A stretch of 64,000 nucleotides of DNA, taken from Lunularia cruciata. Lineage: Eukaryota; Streptophyta; Marchantiopsida; Lunulariales; Lunulariaceae. The notes beneath the pieces were generated by a model that saw only the letters and a list, made by a program, of their open reading frames with translations, was not told the origin of the DNA and ran no database searches. The stretch covers positions 56,735,001-56,799,000 of the forward strand of contig OX419755.1 of assembly GCA_948567375.1 (NCBI GenBank), in the 5' to 3' direction. How positions within the stretch are numbered: position 1 is the first letter of the stretch; each line of letters opens with the position of its first letter. This document shows positions 48,328 through 60,700 of the stretch, piece after piece. The position numbers and the translations under genes are program-made.

Positions 48328-49699
48328 CCATTATGAGAATAAGATAAATAAGAAGTATGCTAACTCATCTAAGGATTGTGTGAAATTGATGAGTAGTGAA
48401 AAATAGCCCATATACCCTCATCATGAAGTGGAAGGAAAGCTAGTAGAGAAAACATGAACATAAGAAACTAGTTGGAGATAACCTTAGAATATAACCTGCT
48501 TGACATATTAGTCACACTTATTGCTTGATCAATACAACCAAAATGGTTAACCAAGGGATGAATGTGGCATATGTAATCTTGAATATCAATAATATTGATA
48601 TGGTTGCATGCCTATTATGAGTGTTGCAAGTGTTCCAATCATAGGAATCTTTTTGATTTGCAAGATAGCAAGTTTATGATATATTAGGCATGGTATATAT
48701 TATACCACTCTAGGTATTGAAAAGTGAAGCCTTAGCTAAATAACCTTTTAATGAGAATAATACAAGATGCTCCATCTTGTATCTCCATAGACCCACAAAA
48801 CTACATATCTTGTCTAACTCTCAAAAGCCTAGATTCTAGAAACTCTCATATCTCTCACCTTTATATCTTTTCAATTAGGTTTCAGTAAAACAAAGGTATG
48901 AAAACCAAGAGACTAGAAACTAAAGATCCCAACTCATTAGTCTCAAACTAAAGAAATCACTTAAAATCATTGCAGATCAGAGTACTCTTATATATTATTA
49001 CAAAACTCTTCTTAGCCTTCAAGTTGAGTATCAATTGGAAAATTTGAGAAACTAATAGAGTCACTTATTTACCTGCAATATATAACCTAAAATAACCTAA
49101 TGAGAAAATAAACCAAACAAACCAACCTTAGTCAAGAAAGTGAGAATGGTCTATTTTAAAATTTGATCTTTCAAAAAGAAAATGATCAGATATTGTAACA
49201 ATACACTATTAACCAGATTGTAGTATTTCCATAAGAGAACATTTTTTCCTTTGAGGATACAATTAGAAATGAAGAGACATTAAGGTAAATATCACTAAGT
49301 AGTTCTTTATTCTTACTTATTTGACTTCTTGGGCAAAAAACTCCCAAAAGAAAGTATTGTCACCTTACTAGGTGCATCACAAAAATGGGCAAAGATAAAA
49401 TCACTCACACTCTTAGTAAATCCAATTAACCCTTGAAAGTGATTGTTTTAGTCTCAGGCTCCATCTCCTTCCAAAAACTCTCCTAACTTCTTGTTCTCCA
49501 AAGGCAAAGAGAATTTTGAAGACATAAAAAACCCAAAGGTGAACTTTCCTTAAGAAGGAATACTTTCCTTCCCTTCATATTATCTCCTTAGCCAAAAAAG
49601 GCTATAACTCAATTTCCCAAAGGCAAACAACCCTTTGGCAAAATACATTAGCTTTCAATATTAGGCCTATGTCTATATACTTGCTATTCCCTTAGTCTT
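48328..49699. other. AT-rich decayed DNA, no gene recognised
   Basis: Short frames only and no LTR or domain motif recognised. It may belong to the element whose coiled-coil ORF begins at 50.99 kb on the minus strand. Confidence 0.5.
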
Positions 49700-50990
49700 A
49701 CTTCATGTCTACTCTTAAAACCACCACCTCTAACAAGGATGTGAAGGCATGCTCTCTTGTAGTTGCTGCTAGATCCAAGGCTTTGATTAAAATATGAAGA
49801 GCTCAAGGCTTCTTTCACTTATTAACTAGAGAATTGAACATATAGCACGCTCATTATTGAACTTAAATACTTGCGCACTTGGACCTTAATGCTACTTCTA
49901 AACATTATGTTGATCAAAATGTAGTATTAAGTTTACACTCCTTTGGAATTGTACCTAAGGAAAATTTCCTAACTCTTAAAACTTCTTAGGTACACTAGAT
50001 AATATTTTGCTTAATTGGTGTACCACATCCCTTGTCTTAATGCTCATGTATTTGCAAGTTTCTATGGTTTTACTCTCTAACTTAGTATCAAACTTCACTA
50101 TAGCCTCCTCCCATTTCTTCCTTGTATTCTTTTGCACTTCACTCTTAAGATTTTGTAATAGTTTATTCTAAATTTTTATAAGTACTTCCTAAACTCATCT
50201 ACCACTTATTGTAATTCCCTACACAACTCCTCTATTCTTGCCTTTGGGGACACCCAAAGGCAAGAATAGAGGAGTGTGTATTACCCTATTTTTTTGACCC
50301 AACTTTGGATTCCATACGCACTCCTACCTCCATGATTGTTTGCTCTATCAACATATTGACTCCCACCTTCTCTAATCAAGTTGCAAATTCTATCATCTCC
50401 TTAATAAGTTGAGTCATGCCATTTAGCTCTACCTTCAACCAATCTCCCTTGCCTTCACCTTTTGGAAGAGTACCCACTGTGCTTCCATCTTAAGTTTGGA
50501 TTTGACAACAGTTGGGACATCTATCTCCTTCGACTAAAAGTCTTGCCTCACTACAGCTAAGGCTATGTCCACCACCTTTTGCTTCTCATTGACATTTGTT
50601 CTATCATGGTGATCTTCTTCTTCAATTTGTTGATCTCCTTGGTATATGTTGCTATCTGTACCTATAACTCTCAAGTTTGTTCCTTCAACATCTACAATTT
50701 GATTTGCAATTGTCAAGATATTTGCAAGATCAAAGCTAGTTTGCACCGATGCTAGAGTGTTAGTCTTGGCAGTCATAATTCTATTGGTAGTTGCTCAAAA
50801 GACTACTAAGTGGTAGCAATATTTTACATCAGTGCTATTGATCATACTATTAGAGCTATTATTGGTACCATTAGGCGGACCATCATATGAGCCATCAATG
50901 GCACTATTAGGGTTGGATTTCTAGGTCAAGTCCAGAGGAGTATACCTTTGAAATGTAGTGATAGAGATCTCACTTCTTTGACATTGAGCA
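49700..50990 (-). pseudogene. Gag/coiled-coil ORF remnant of an unidentified retroelement
   Basis: The minus strand has an N-terminal Asn/Ser-rich segment near 50.95-50.85 kb, then the 80-codon frame 50776-50534 (TSFDLANILTIANQIVDVEG ... DQQIEEEDHHDRTNVNEKQK), then Lys/Glu-rich frames with several stops down to about 49.7 kb. The N-terminal segment is similar to sequence just below the LTR at 54551, so the element is repeated. Function is assumed gag-like from position and composition only. Confidence 0.35.
50226..50275. repeat. Perfect hairpin: 23-bp arms, 4-nt loop
   Basis: The left arm, 50226-50248 (ACTCCTCTATTCTTGCCTTT then GGG), and the right arm, 50253-50275, are exact reverse complements around the loop GACA. 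It lies within decayed repeat DNA where other repeats show many substitutions. Confidence 0.95.
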
Positions 50991-53900
50991 TTTGAGCTCT
51001 TGGCTATGGTAGACAAAGGCCAGCAAGCATTCCTTGGATTCTCTTAACTAGAGTGTGTATGGCCTACTCATGGTAGTTTCTTGAGTTGAGACTTGAGTTG
51101 ATGATATGAGTTGAGCATATGATCAAATTGATTTATTGTGGCACTTTAGAGTTCATATATGACTTTTGTATGACTTGTGCTTCTATAATATATGATTTTG
51201 ACAATGAAGAATGTTGTGTAGCAATGTTTATACACACTATATGCTACATACACTTATGATTAGGCCTTGTTATTTTCTTGCCTAACCTCTTCTAGCTCTT
51301 GCTATAGAGTAGGTACATTTTAACTATATTTGTTTAGCATGTTTAGAACCACTAAGTAACATCTTGCAAATTTCCTACCTCTAATAATTCATTTTTACAT
51401 TTTATGTGAAATTTTATTAAATTCCTAAATATGGATACTATACTATCTACTAATCATTATAGTCCTCTCCAAGAATCATCCTTTAACTCCTTTGGCAAGG
51501 CTAACCTACTTAGCTGTCCTTCTGATTTTTCCAATGTCCTGCTCACCTTCCAAAGGGATAATCTCACATTTGGAATTTCCTCTTTCACACCCTTTGCTTC
51601 TCTCTCAAGGTGTTGTTCTTCTTGATCTTGGTCCATTTGTAAGTATTCTTTACTTTGAAGATGTGTTCCAACTCCAATTTGCCTATTGGCAAAGTGAGGT
51701 TGGATCTACACCTTTGCATCTTCCTTTCTCAACAATGATACGTGAATAGGTGCATCTAACTTGGTTTGCTCTTCTGCTCATACAAGAGATGCCTCAACTT
51801 GTGAACACTCCGTGACGTCCTTCATCTTCTCTAAATCTAGTTTTGTAGCAATTTTTGTTGTTTTAAGCATTACCTCCTTATTTGCCATTCTCTTAAGGCA
51901 AGAGTTGATAGCCTTTGGTGATTCCTCTACCTTCTATTTCCTAGAATTGCCTTTCCTTTCACATTGATTCGTACCTACTTGTTTCTCCTCACCTTTTATA
52001 ACCAAGCATTCTTATTCTTGCTCCTTTATTAAGCATCCTCACATTCTACCTTCTTCAAGCTTTGAGATATCTAAGCTGATTTGCAAAGGCATCTAGAAGT
52101 AACTCACGGCCAAGAAATGCAAGCTGCTCCTCATTGTCTAATAATCCATTGCCAATGTAAAAATGAATCACAAAGGGGTTCAAGTAATAGGAACCAAATT
52201 TTTTTAGTGCATGGTGCATATTGTGTACATAGTGATAGAATATGCAAGCTCAATCTATTGATCTTTTGGCAAATACCCACTTGAAGAATAAACACTTGAC
52301 TCATAGTGACATAGGTTGTTCTATGGGGTTTAAATAGTCAAAGTACGGATTGCATGATATCTTGTTAGGCTAGATTTATGTAGTAGATAATGTTCTATCC
52401 ATTCTTTGCATCTCACATGATGGTGAATAGGTGATCAACAATATGTTCTCTCTCTCGTACGTTCATGACGGGAATATCTACCATCATGCCTCCATCTACC
52501 CCAACTAATTCTCCTAACACTTCTTGCCAATGCTCATAATTCCATAGCCATAGGTTTGTTATGAGGGTATCAATATGGTGATAAGCACTTGAACTAATCT
52601 CTTTCTCCCATATTATGTAAAGTATACATCCAATTCCATAACAAAAACTTCCATCCTTATTGTCTTCATAGTTCCTTAGGAGCATATAATTGCTAAGGTT
52701 TCCACTTAGGTGATTTAATGTTAAGGGTGCCATGGGAGGTGGTTGCTCATCTACAACTCTTTTGGTCCCAATGATACTCGAGCTTTAGGGCACTCTTGTT
52801 TCAAATTTGGGTTTTCTATCTAAGTTCTTTCATACTTTCCCAAGGTTCTTCTCTTGCTCTACTCTCTTGCCAATCAATTGATACAATGCACATTAATCCT
52901 CAAATGATTTCTCATCTCAATTATACTTGGGCCTTGCTCCTTTCCACAAACCAATTAGGCACCATTCTACAATTATGTTTATTCTACATTCTTGGAGTAA
53001 AGTCTAACCATCTTTTCTTAATTGACCTCCAAGAACCATCACTTCTCTTCAATGGCAATATCTTCAATCTTGTACAATTAGTTGACCATCCATCCTTGAT
53101 GTTTTAACACAAGTCAAACAAAATAGCATAAACATCTTACTTCAAAGTGGTTCCAAATATTGTTAACTGACCTTACTACTAGATCTTTTCACCTTTGGGT
53201 TTTCTCCTTTTGAATCTTGCCTTCAGGATTTTGCTTTTTTCCCCCTTTTCCCTTCTAATGGTAGGATCTCATCTCTTTTGCAGTTCTTTTTAAGTTAAAA
53301 TTGTTAAAAACTACCCAATCTTCACTATTCTAAACTTTTAGGCACCATAGATATATTGAGCATTCTTGTGGTAACCCAATGTTGATTGAAAAGTGGTTTA
53401 ATGGCAAGAAACATATTGTGTTGTAAAGGATATGGGTTGGAAATGGCTAGATTGGAAGAAAACTGCCACAAGTTGCAATTCTTAACTGCTACCTATTTTA
53501 CCTCTTGGATAAGAACCACTTCTTGAAGAGTGCAGTGTTATCCCTTATGGCACATTGAGGCAACAAGAAAAACTAAAATATCACTTTGACTACAAATACA
53601 TTCCGAATTTTTCTTAATAGTGACGATTCAATCAACCCCAAAGTAGCTACTTTATTACAAAGACTTCAAATTCAAAGAATATGTACTACCATTCTGAGAA
53701 GGCATAACTCCAAAAGCCCTTTGCATTAGGATAATTCTTTGTCTTTGCTATTGTGGTACTATTCAACACTAAAATTCATTTCTTATCCATCAAAGCATTC
53801 CTTTGCTCCATTTTCAAGTATACCATGCCATAGTCATAAGTACAAATGGTTATACACTTAGCTCCTCAAGTTCCTACTTCAAATTTTCCTCATAGTCACT

Positions 53901-54550
53901 CATCAAAAGTATGCATCAATATTCAAAATTAAGCAAAAGTAATGAAGAACTTTTGGCCCTTTCGCTTTATTCAGTTTTGATGATGACTAAATGAATTCTT
54001 TATAATTGATTGAAGCCTCAAATGATATCTCCTACTCAAAGCCAAATAAATCTTACAATAAAGGAAATCCAAAGATCTTCCTTTCTTATCCTATTCTACT
54101 CATATGTATGTTAATTAGGTGCCTTACATGTGTCAAGGAAGCTATCAATTCTTCCCTAAAGATAACTTGTAGCTTTGTCTTTGTTGGACTTACTTATCCA
54201 AATGTTACATCTACAAAGGACCTACAACTATAAAAAAATACCTATAACTACTAAAGAACTTCTTATGGAAAAATCTTTACCCTAAGGTACTACCCTGTCA
54301 TAACATTTGTAGCACCTCATAGCTAGGATGTTGGAGTGAGGATTTTGGCAACCATAGTTTATAAGTAGCTACTCATGAGTTACGTGGTGGTGGCTTTTTA
54401 CTATGTTAGAGTTTTTGATTTGGCCAATTAGAGTCTCCATTTGCATTGTTATAGGTACCAGTTGCACCATTAGATGTGTTATTAGGGTTAGATTTCCAAG
54501 CCGCTCTAGGAGAATACTTCAAAGTGCAATTCAAGATATCTCACTTCTTT
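50991..54550. other. Decayed AT-rich repeat DNA, no gene recognised
   Basis: The longest plus-strand frames (51431-51967 and 52796-53107) are rich in Ser, Leu and Phe and carry no motif. At 54.43-54.55 kb there is a second copy of the gag-start-like segment seen at 50.85-50.97 kb (minus strand SPRAAWKSNPNNTSN), which the family B LTR abuts. Confidence 0.5.
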
Positions 54551-54963
54551 TGTAAAAGATCAAGGAGAGAAATATGAGAATGGAAGATCAAAATGGAAAG
54601 TCACATTGGAATGCTCAAGTAAAAGAGACTCCAAGTACCTAGCTTGAGCTTGGGCTTTGGTATTTATAGGTAACTTGGGTACAAGGCTCCCAAGAAGCTT
54701 CCAAAGAAGGTTTCTTCTAGAAGCCACCTTACTTGGAGAGCAAGTTAAGCTAGTCATTTAGTTGGTGTGCATACTAAGCTATTTGTTTCCTTGATATACA
54801 AGCTAAGCTAACCATCAACTTGGCATACAATTTTATTCAATCCTTAATTGGCTTATGAACCCTTCTAGAGCATTCTTAGAATTTTCCTAGATGTATGATA
54901 ATTCTTATTTGTTTTAGCTATATATAGCTCTATATTAGCTTTGACTTACTCCAAATTAGAACA
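54551..54963 (-). repeat. 3' LTR of chromovirus family B
   Basis: On the minus strand it runs TGTTCTAATTTGG...CTTGATCTTTTACA, 413 bp, with TG...CA ends. A purine-rich GGTGAGGAATA lies immediately upstream and the chromodomain about 60 bp before that. It shares the AAGCTT-rich core and the CTTCCATTCTCATATTTCTC tail with the copies at 46.05 and 57.32 kb. Confidence 0.8.
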
Positions 54964-55021
54964 TATTCCTCACCAACTAGTTGGTGATATTGTTATTTCC
55001 CAGGAATCTTTATACTCTTAA

Positions 55022-56020
55022 ATAGCTGCTTGTGCATTGTGAAGATATGAAAGAGATTCCCATATGGTATCACAAAGAGGATACAATTTCCAGAGGATCT
55101 TATATTTAATGTGTTGTTGGCAACCATATTGGATGTCACAAGGTGCAAGTATATCCTCAACTTTGCATTCTTCATGATCATTGATAGGAAATAGAGGAGT
55201 GAATTAGACACAAGTAAGAAAGGAAGATGGGTTAGAAAAGAAGGTTTTTAGCTTGGAAACATGTAAGATAGGATGGATCTGTAGATGACTAGGATGGGCA
55301 AGCTGATAGGCAATAGGAGAAATGATATGAGTAATATCAAATAGACCTATCTAATTGGGAGAAAGCTTACAAACTTGAGTGTCAAAAGGAGAGGGAGATT
55401 ATTAGTAGAAAGTATGACTCTATCACCTACTTTAAAGACAAGATCTTGACAATGTCTATCAACATATTTCTTTTGATAATTTTGGGTGACATAAAGATGA
55501 GACTTGTCTTGGTGTAAGATGCAAATATCTTGGAAAAGAAAGTGGAAGTATGAGGGACATGAAACAAGGATGGAATAAGAATAGAATCAAGAACAAGTGG
55601 ATCTTGTCCATAACTAAGAAAGAAAGGAGAGAATCATGTACTTGCTTGCTTGAAATTATTTTATGCAAATTTGGCAGTTGTAAGATAAGTATCTAAATTG
55701 GTACAATAAATGTTGATAAAGGTGCATATCACATCTTCCAAGGTGTAACTAGCTCATTGGGTCTGCCCATCAATTTGAGGATGATAGTACATAGAAAAGC
55801 AAGCTTAGTGTTGAGTAACTTGAAGAGTACTTGCCAAAATTTTTCAATAAATCAAGGATTGCAATTAGAGATGAGAACCCTTGGCATATCTTGGTGTTTG
55901 AAGACCATATTGAAGAAGATTTGTGCCAAGGTTGGAGCAACTAATGTATCTATGATAGGTGCCATGTAAATTTGCTTGTTGAACTTATCAACAAACACCA
56001 TGATTGCTATATGGCTTGGT
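55022..56020 (-). pseudogene. Chromovirus family B integrase plus chromodomain (decayed)
   Basis: Minus strand from 56001: MVFVDKFNKQIYMAPIIDTL, TLAQIFFNMVFKHQDMPRVL, ISNCNP, a stop, FIEKFWQVLFKLLNTKLAF, MYYHPQIDGQTQ (the integrase core, with Asn in place of the second Asp), then VGDRVILSTNNLPLL (the GPY/F-type linker) near 55.45 kb. The chromodomain at 55175-55022 reads EECKVEDILA, QHIKYKILWKLYPLCDTIWE and LHNAQAAI. Its order before the LTR at 54963 is canonical. Protease and RT for this copy are not visible upstream. Confidence 0.85.
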
Positions 56021-56959
56021 CAATCTTTAGTAAAGATGTGATGAGGTCTAAACTCACATGTTCCTATTGAGCAGATGGAATTGGTAGTGGTTGCAATAGT
56101 CCATATGATTTTTGATTGCCTATCTTGTTGCATTTTCAATCCTCACAAGATTGGACAAACTCTTGAACCTCTTGTGCCATGTTTGGCCACCTCCATTGAA
56201 GTTATAAGTAGCTCAAGGTTTTTTCCACACCCATGTGATAAGCATTTGGTTAGTCATAGGCCTCTTGAAGTTGCACAAGTTGTAGATCACCTTGAGTTAG
56301 AATATAGATTTTTTATATGACATGGAGTCAGAATATGATTTTTACAATAAGATATATAGAGTTAGAATATGATTTTTATAGAATAGAAGGCATTCCTTGA
56401 AGGAGAAAAAGTTATATTCCTTGTCATGTGCAAGATGACTTTACACCTACAAGAAGAAAGGGTCTTCTTGTATAGCAATCTTAAACTTGATGTTGACCTT
56501 TGAGTTAGTAAACATTGCAGTAATTGCTATTTTTATGAGAGATTCAAGAAGAGTCTTCAATGTGGATTGTTGTGATAAGGTATCTAGAATGACATGTAAA
56601 TTTCTTGGTTTGTTTTCAAGCTTGATGTCAAAAAATTGTAATTTCTCCTCCTATCAATGATGTCAGCTCTTCATGTAATACAAATGTAAAGTTTGCAACA
56701 AGGGTTTGTGATTGATCTACATTATCACTTGTTTCCCTTAGAGATAATACTTGTGTTGCATACATTAGTGCTAATTTTTTATCAGAGTGATTTCTTTTTG
56801 CTACATTTAGTTGTCAAAATACAAAGGCTATGAGATGCAATCCATTGTAATGCATGTTGCAACATAATTCCAATTGAAAAGTTAAAAACACCAAAATCAA
56901 CCATTCAAGATAGTTGAGGATTGTAACAATATGGAGTTTAGCGACAACGTTAGTAGGGC
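56021..56959. other. Decayed repeat DNA upstream of the integrase remnant
   Basis: Expected to hold RT/RNase H or integrase N-terminal remains of the family B element, but I could not read any conserved motif. It ends at the opposite-strand family B LTR. Confidence 0.4.
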
Positions 56960-57333
56960 TAACAAAGTAGCAAATAAGATAAATTAACCTAGAATATTCC
57001 ATAAGTATCTAGGAAGATTTCCAGCTAGCTTAGCTTGTATCCAAAGTAGGTAGCTTCTAGAAGCTTCCAACTAGCTTAGCTTGCATGCCAAGTAAGTGAC
57101 TTCCAAAACAAAGCTTCTTGAGAAGCTTCCTTGTTAACTTGGCTTGCACTCCAAGAAAGCAGCTCAAGGAAGCTTCTTGAGAAGCTTCTCAAGGGCCTTG
57201 TATGTTCCTTATAAATACAAGAGCCATAGCTCATGCTAAGCATTTGGACTTTTCCTTTGTTCAAGTGTCCCAATGTGAGCTTCCATTCTCTTATTTCTCT
57301 CCTTGGTCTTGGATTTTTACATTGGTATCAGAG
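56960..57333 (+). repeat. Family B 5' LTR (plus strand) with initiator-Met primer binding site
   Basis: It ends CTCCTTGGTCTTGGATTTTTACA at 57321, followed by TGGTATCAGAG at 57323-57333, a textbook initiator tRNA-Met PBS. It contains AAGCTTCTTGAGAAGCTTC, CTAGCTTAGCTTGCATGCC and related repeats. It is opposite in orientation to the 46.05 and 54.55 kb copies. The upstream boundary is approximate. Confidence 0.8.
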
Positions 57334-60300
57334 TAGGAATGGGATCGATGGAATTTATGGACCAACAAATCCACTTCTGCCAGATCATTGGGATTTTTGT
57401 GTTTAGGTATTACCCAAGCATCATTTCACACAATTCATCATCTCGCACTTTGGGTAGGATTTTTTGCATATGATCACCTTTTCCCTTGTCTAAACCTCTA
57501 TAAAGTTTAGTACCATAATCCAACCCCAAACCCTAGATATGGATCAATTCCTAAGTTGGGCTAACTTGTGAGCTCTACAAACCCAGGTATGCTTGATCCA
57601 AGACTCTAAATTGTCTATTTGAGGATTCACATGAAACCTTTGCACAATGGTGCAAACTTTAGCCACCAAACACTAGAAATTTTCCCTAGGTGATTCAAAC
57701 CACAACTTCAAGAGTAACAAAAATTCCAAACCTGATCAGCATCTCATCTCCAACACCTCACTTTCCAAAGCTCCAACTCCAATTGACCAGATCTGATTTG
57801 AGACTGATCAAACCTTAAAATTTATTAAGCTCAACACTACAAACAAATTGTCTTCTGTCCAACCCTTTTAACATATCATGAAAATGTCTCACATAGCTCT
57901 CCAAATTGTCTATCTTGTGCTCTTGTGTATGAATTCTACCGCCTTTGCTTCAATTGATCATATCTCCCTTAGAATCAAGTCAAATCACTCAATTTTAGTC
58001 TTCAAATTATAGCTTGTCAACTCTTCTCTCCAACCATATTATTTTCTTGTAAAATTCCTTCCTTAAACTCCTTTGATGGTCCACAATGCCTTGACTTCTC
58101 CCCTTGGAACCCAATCTTTTGCAGTTTTGTCATTTAGCCTCTTCACTTTTTGACAAGTGGACCCACAACTCCACCTTGAAGCTCATGAGAAAAATTAAGA
58201 CATTCTCCATCTACAAAATCACATAGATTATCAAGTCCTGTACTTGCTTGTAAGTAAGCACCAGAAGGACAATAAGATTTGGGTTTTCCATCATCAACAT
58301 TGTGAGGAATGCCTCGAAATGTGCCTCCATCCAATCTTGTAAGTTGTCATGGTGTAGAATCTTAAGCCTAATGAGAGAAGGATTTGGGAGTGGAAGATCA
58401 AGAGCATGGAACATGTCATACTAAATTTCTCTCGTTGATGCCCAGCCTCCATGCTCTGCTACAACTCTCACTCTCAACATCTCCCTCCCTCTCAAGACTA
58501 CTCCAAATAAAACACACCTTACTTGCAACTCTCCACCACCAATATATATATAAGAACACTCAAAGAAGACAAGACCATAATCCATATGGCCACTCATATA
58601 CATGTATATAGATTGCTCACATGGCAATAGCTCAACCATGGGATCCGTCATACAACCCACTCCACTTTACAAAGATAAACCACACCAATTTACTTTTTCA
58701 TGGCCTACGCAAACCACAACACAACAATGTGCACCTTGTAAGAGCACAATACTTATAGTTACTTTGGATACAATGATGGCTACTTGGATTGAGAAATTAG
58801 AGCACAAATTAGTAAGCATAGTTTTAGCTTAGAGGAGATCACATTCAAGTGTCGATCAACACAAGTAGATGCATCAACTCTAATGACTAGGAGTGTAGCA
58901 TGTGCTTTGAGCATAGAGGAATATCAATGGAGTTGAACCTATAAAGAGAGTAGGCTAGTAGATAGGTCAAATCCACCAATCTTTCACTCTTTGGAGGCAC
59001 TATAGATAACATCCAAGTCTCTTATACGTCTTAGTGCAAGTGTGGTGGATGGTGATGGAGTGCAAGATGGACTAGATCCTAGTCAGTCACCAAATTCGAC
59101 CAAGGATTTTTCTAGCACAATGTTGAGAGTAGCTTAGTTCATTTTTTGTTCTCCTTTGTTCTAAGCCAACAACATATTTACTTTGGGAGTTGACATGTAA
59201 TACCCATTTGTTCATGTATGTGCTATTGTGATATTTAGTTTGGTATTACAAGTACTTGAGGGATATTATTTATATAGAGATAAAAGATGGCTCTACACTA
59301 GTCATGATTAGCTAAAGTTAGTCATAGGTAAGATAGAACAGACCTTACTTTAAAGGAAGTGGAAAAGATGAGCATTATTATTTTGGATTCTAGTGTATTG
59401 ACTTGGCATCATTCCTAGGTGTTTGGCTTTGAAGAAAGAGTTGAAAACTCTTGGACCCACAAACTATTTTGCTTCAGACTTTTCTATAGTCCAAGATTAG
59501 CCCATGTGAAGAAATCCTTTACTTAGTGGTGGTCAAGATAAGACCACATGCTTAAAGGAATATTCTTATGAGTGTGGATATTCCTTTAGACTTTTTTTGA
59601 ATTTTAGCCTAGTAACTTGAAGTACTATCGTAATAAATAACTTTGGTGCGTAATTATTTTGCAAGTATATAAACTAGGGGGTGAAGAAGTACTCATCATC
59701 CTTTCATTTTCAACTATCTCTTCTCATTGAGTTCTCTAGTGAGCAATGATTTGAGTCTTGGAATGCTAGCTTTGGAAGAGTATGATGGAGTTGGGGTTCT
59801 TTGACTTCTAAGTCCATGGCGTGCCACCATAATAGCCATCAAAGGCTCATCTTGAGTGAGAGATAGGCTGGCTCACAAATCAACATTGGACTTGCTACAA
59901 TTTTAGCATACATGTTTAGAGATATTTACATATAATGAGAAATAAGACTATTAGACAAGTCTTGATGCATCATATTTCACACTTGGCATATTAGTAGCTT
60001 GAGTTGTTACCAATATAGGTATTTAGAGGTTACCAAAAGACCCTATAATCAACCATTTCCTTGCTGGGGGCGCAAGATCTAGAAAGGTATAGTACTTATC
60101 ATTTGGTGATTCCTAGATGGACATGTTAGGGACATATCTATGTTGCCACAAATAATGTTTGTAAGATATCCATTCTTGTATATCTTGGGAAATGCTACAT
60201 ATAATACAATATCTTAGTTTCATCAAGTAATTTTTCAAGTCTATATTTTAGAGATTGTCACTTTGATGAGTTACTCTCACACAAGAGTGATGGAAAATAC

Positions 60301-60700
60301 ACATTAGGTCTGATCATGGATTGTTCATGTTGTATTATTTGATGCAACAATACTTGGATCTTGGGTGCATTGTCTTGTCTTTAGTGGACAAACCTCGTAC
60401 CTTGAATGGCTTTATAGCATGCCTATGATGGGATACAATGACCAACACAACTTCTTGCTCATGAGATTTTTGATTTTGGATGATAGTCTCAAATGGTCAG
60501 AGTGGCCAATAGGATACCTATGATTATGATGAACCTTATAGGTATGCCTAAAGCCACTTTACCCAAACTCATGACTTTCCCAACTTACCATGCATGCTTA
60601 TTGAGAAGAGGTCTTGAACAAGTTGGGTCACAATAAAAATAATTGGTGTAGTCAAATGATGATAAGAGAGAGTGAGCAATGGTTACTAATATTGATATTA
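57334..60700. other. Leader and gag-side remnant of the plus-strand family B element and other decayed repeats
   Basis: The first about 150 bp after the PBS match the leader below 46.04 kb. Frames at 58.1-58.8 kb on both strands are short and without motif. From 59 to 60.7 kb there are only frame fragments. Confidence 0.45.
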
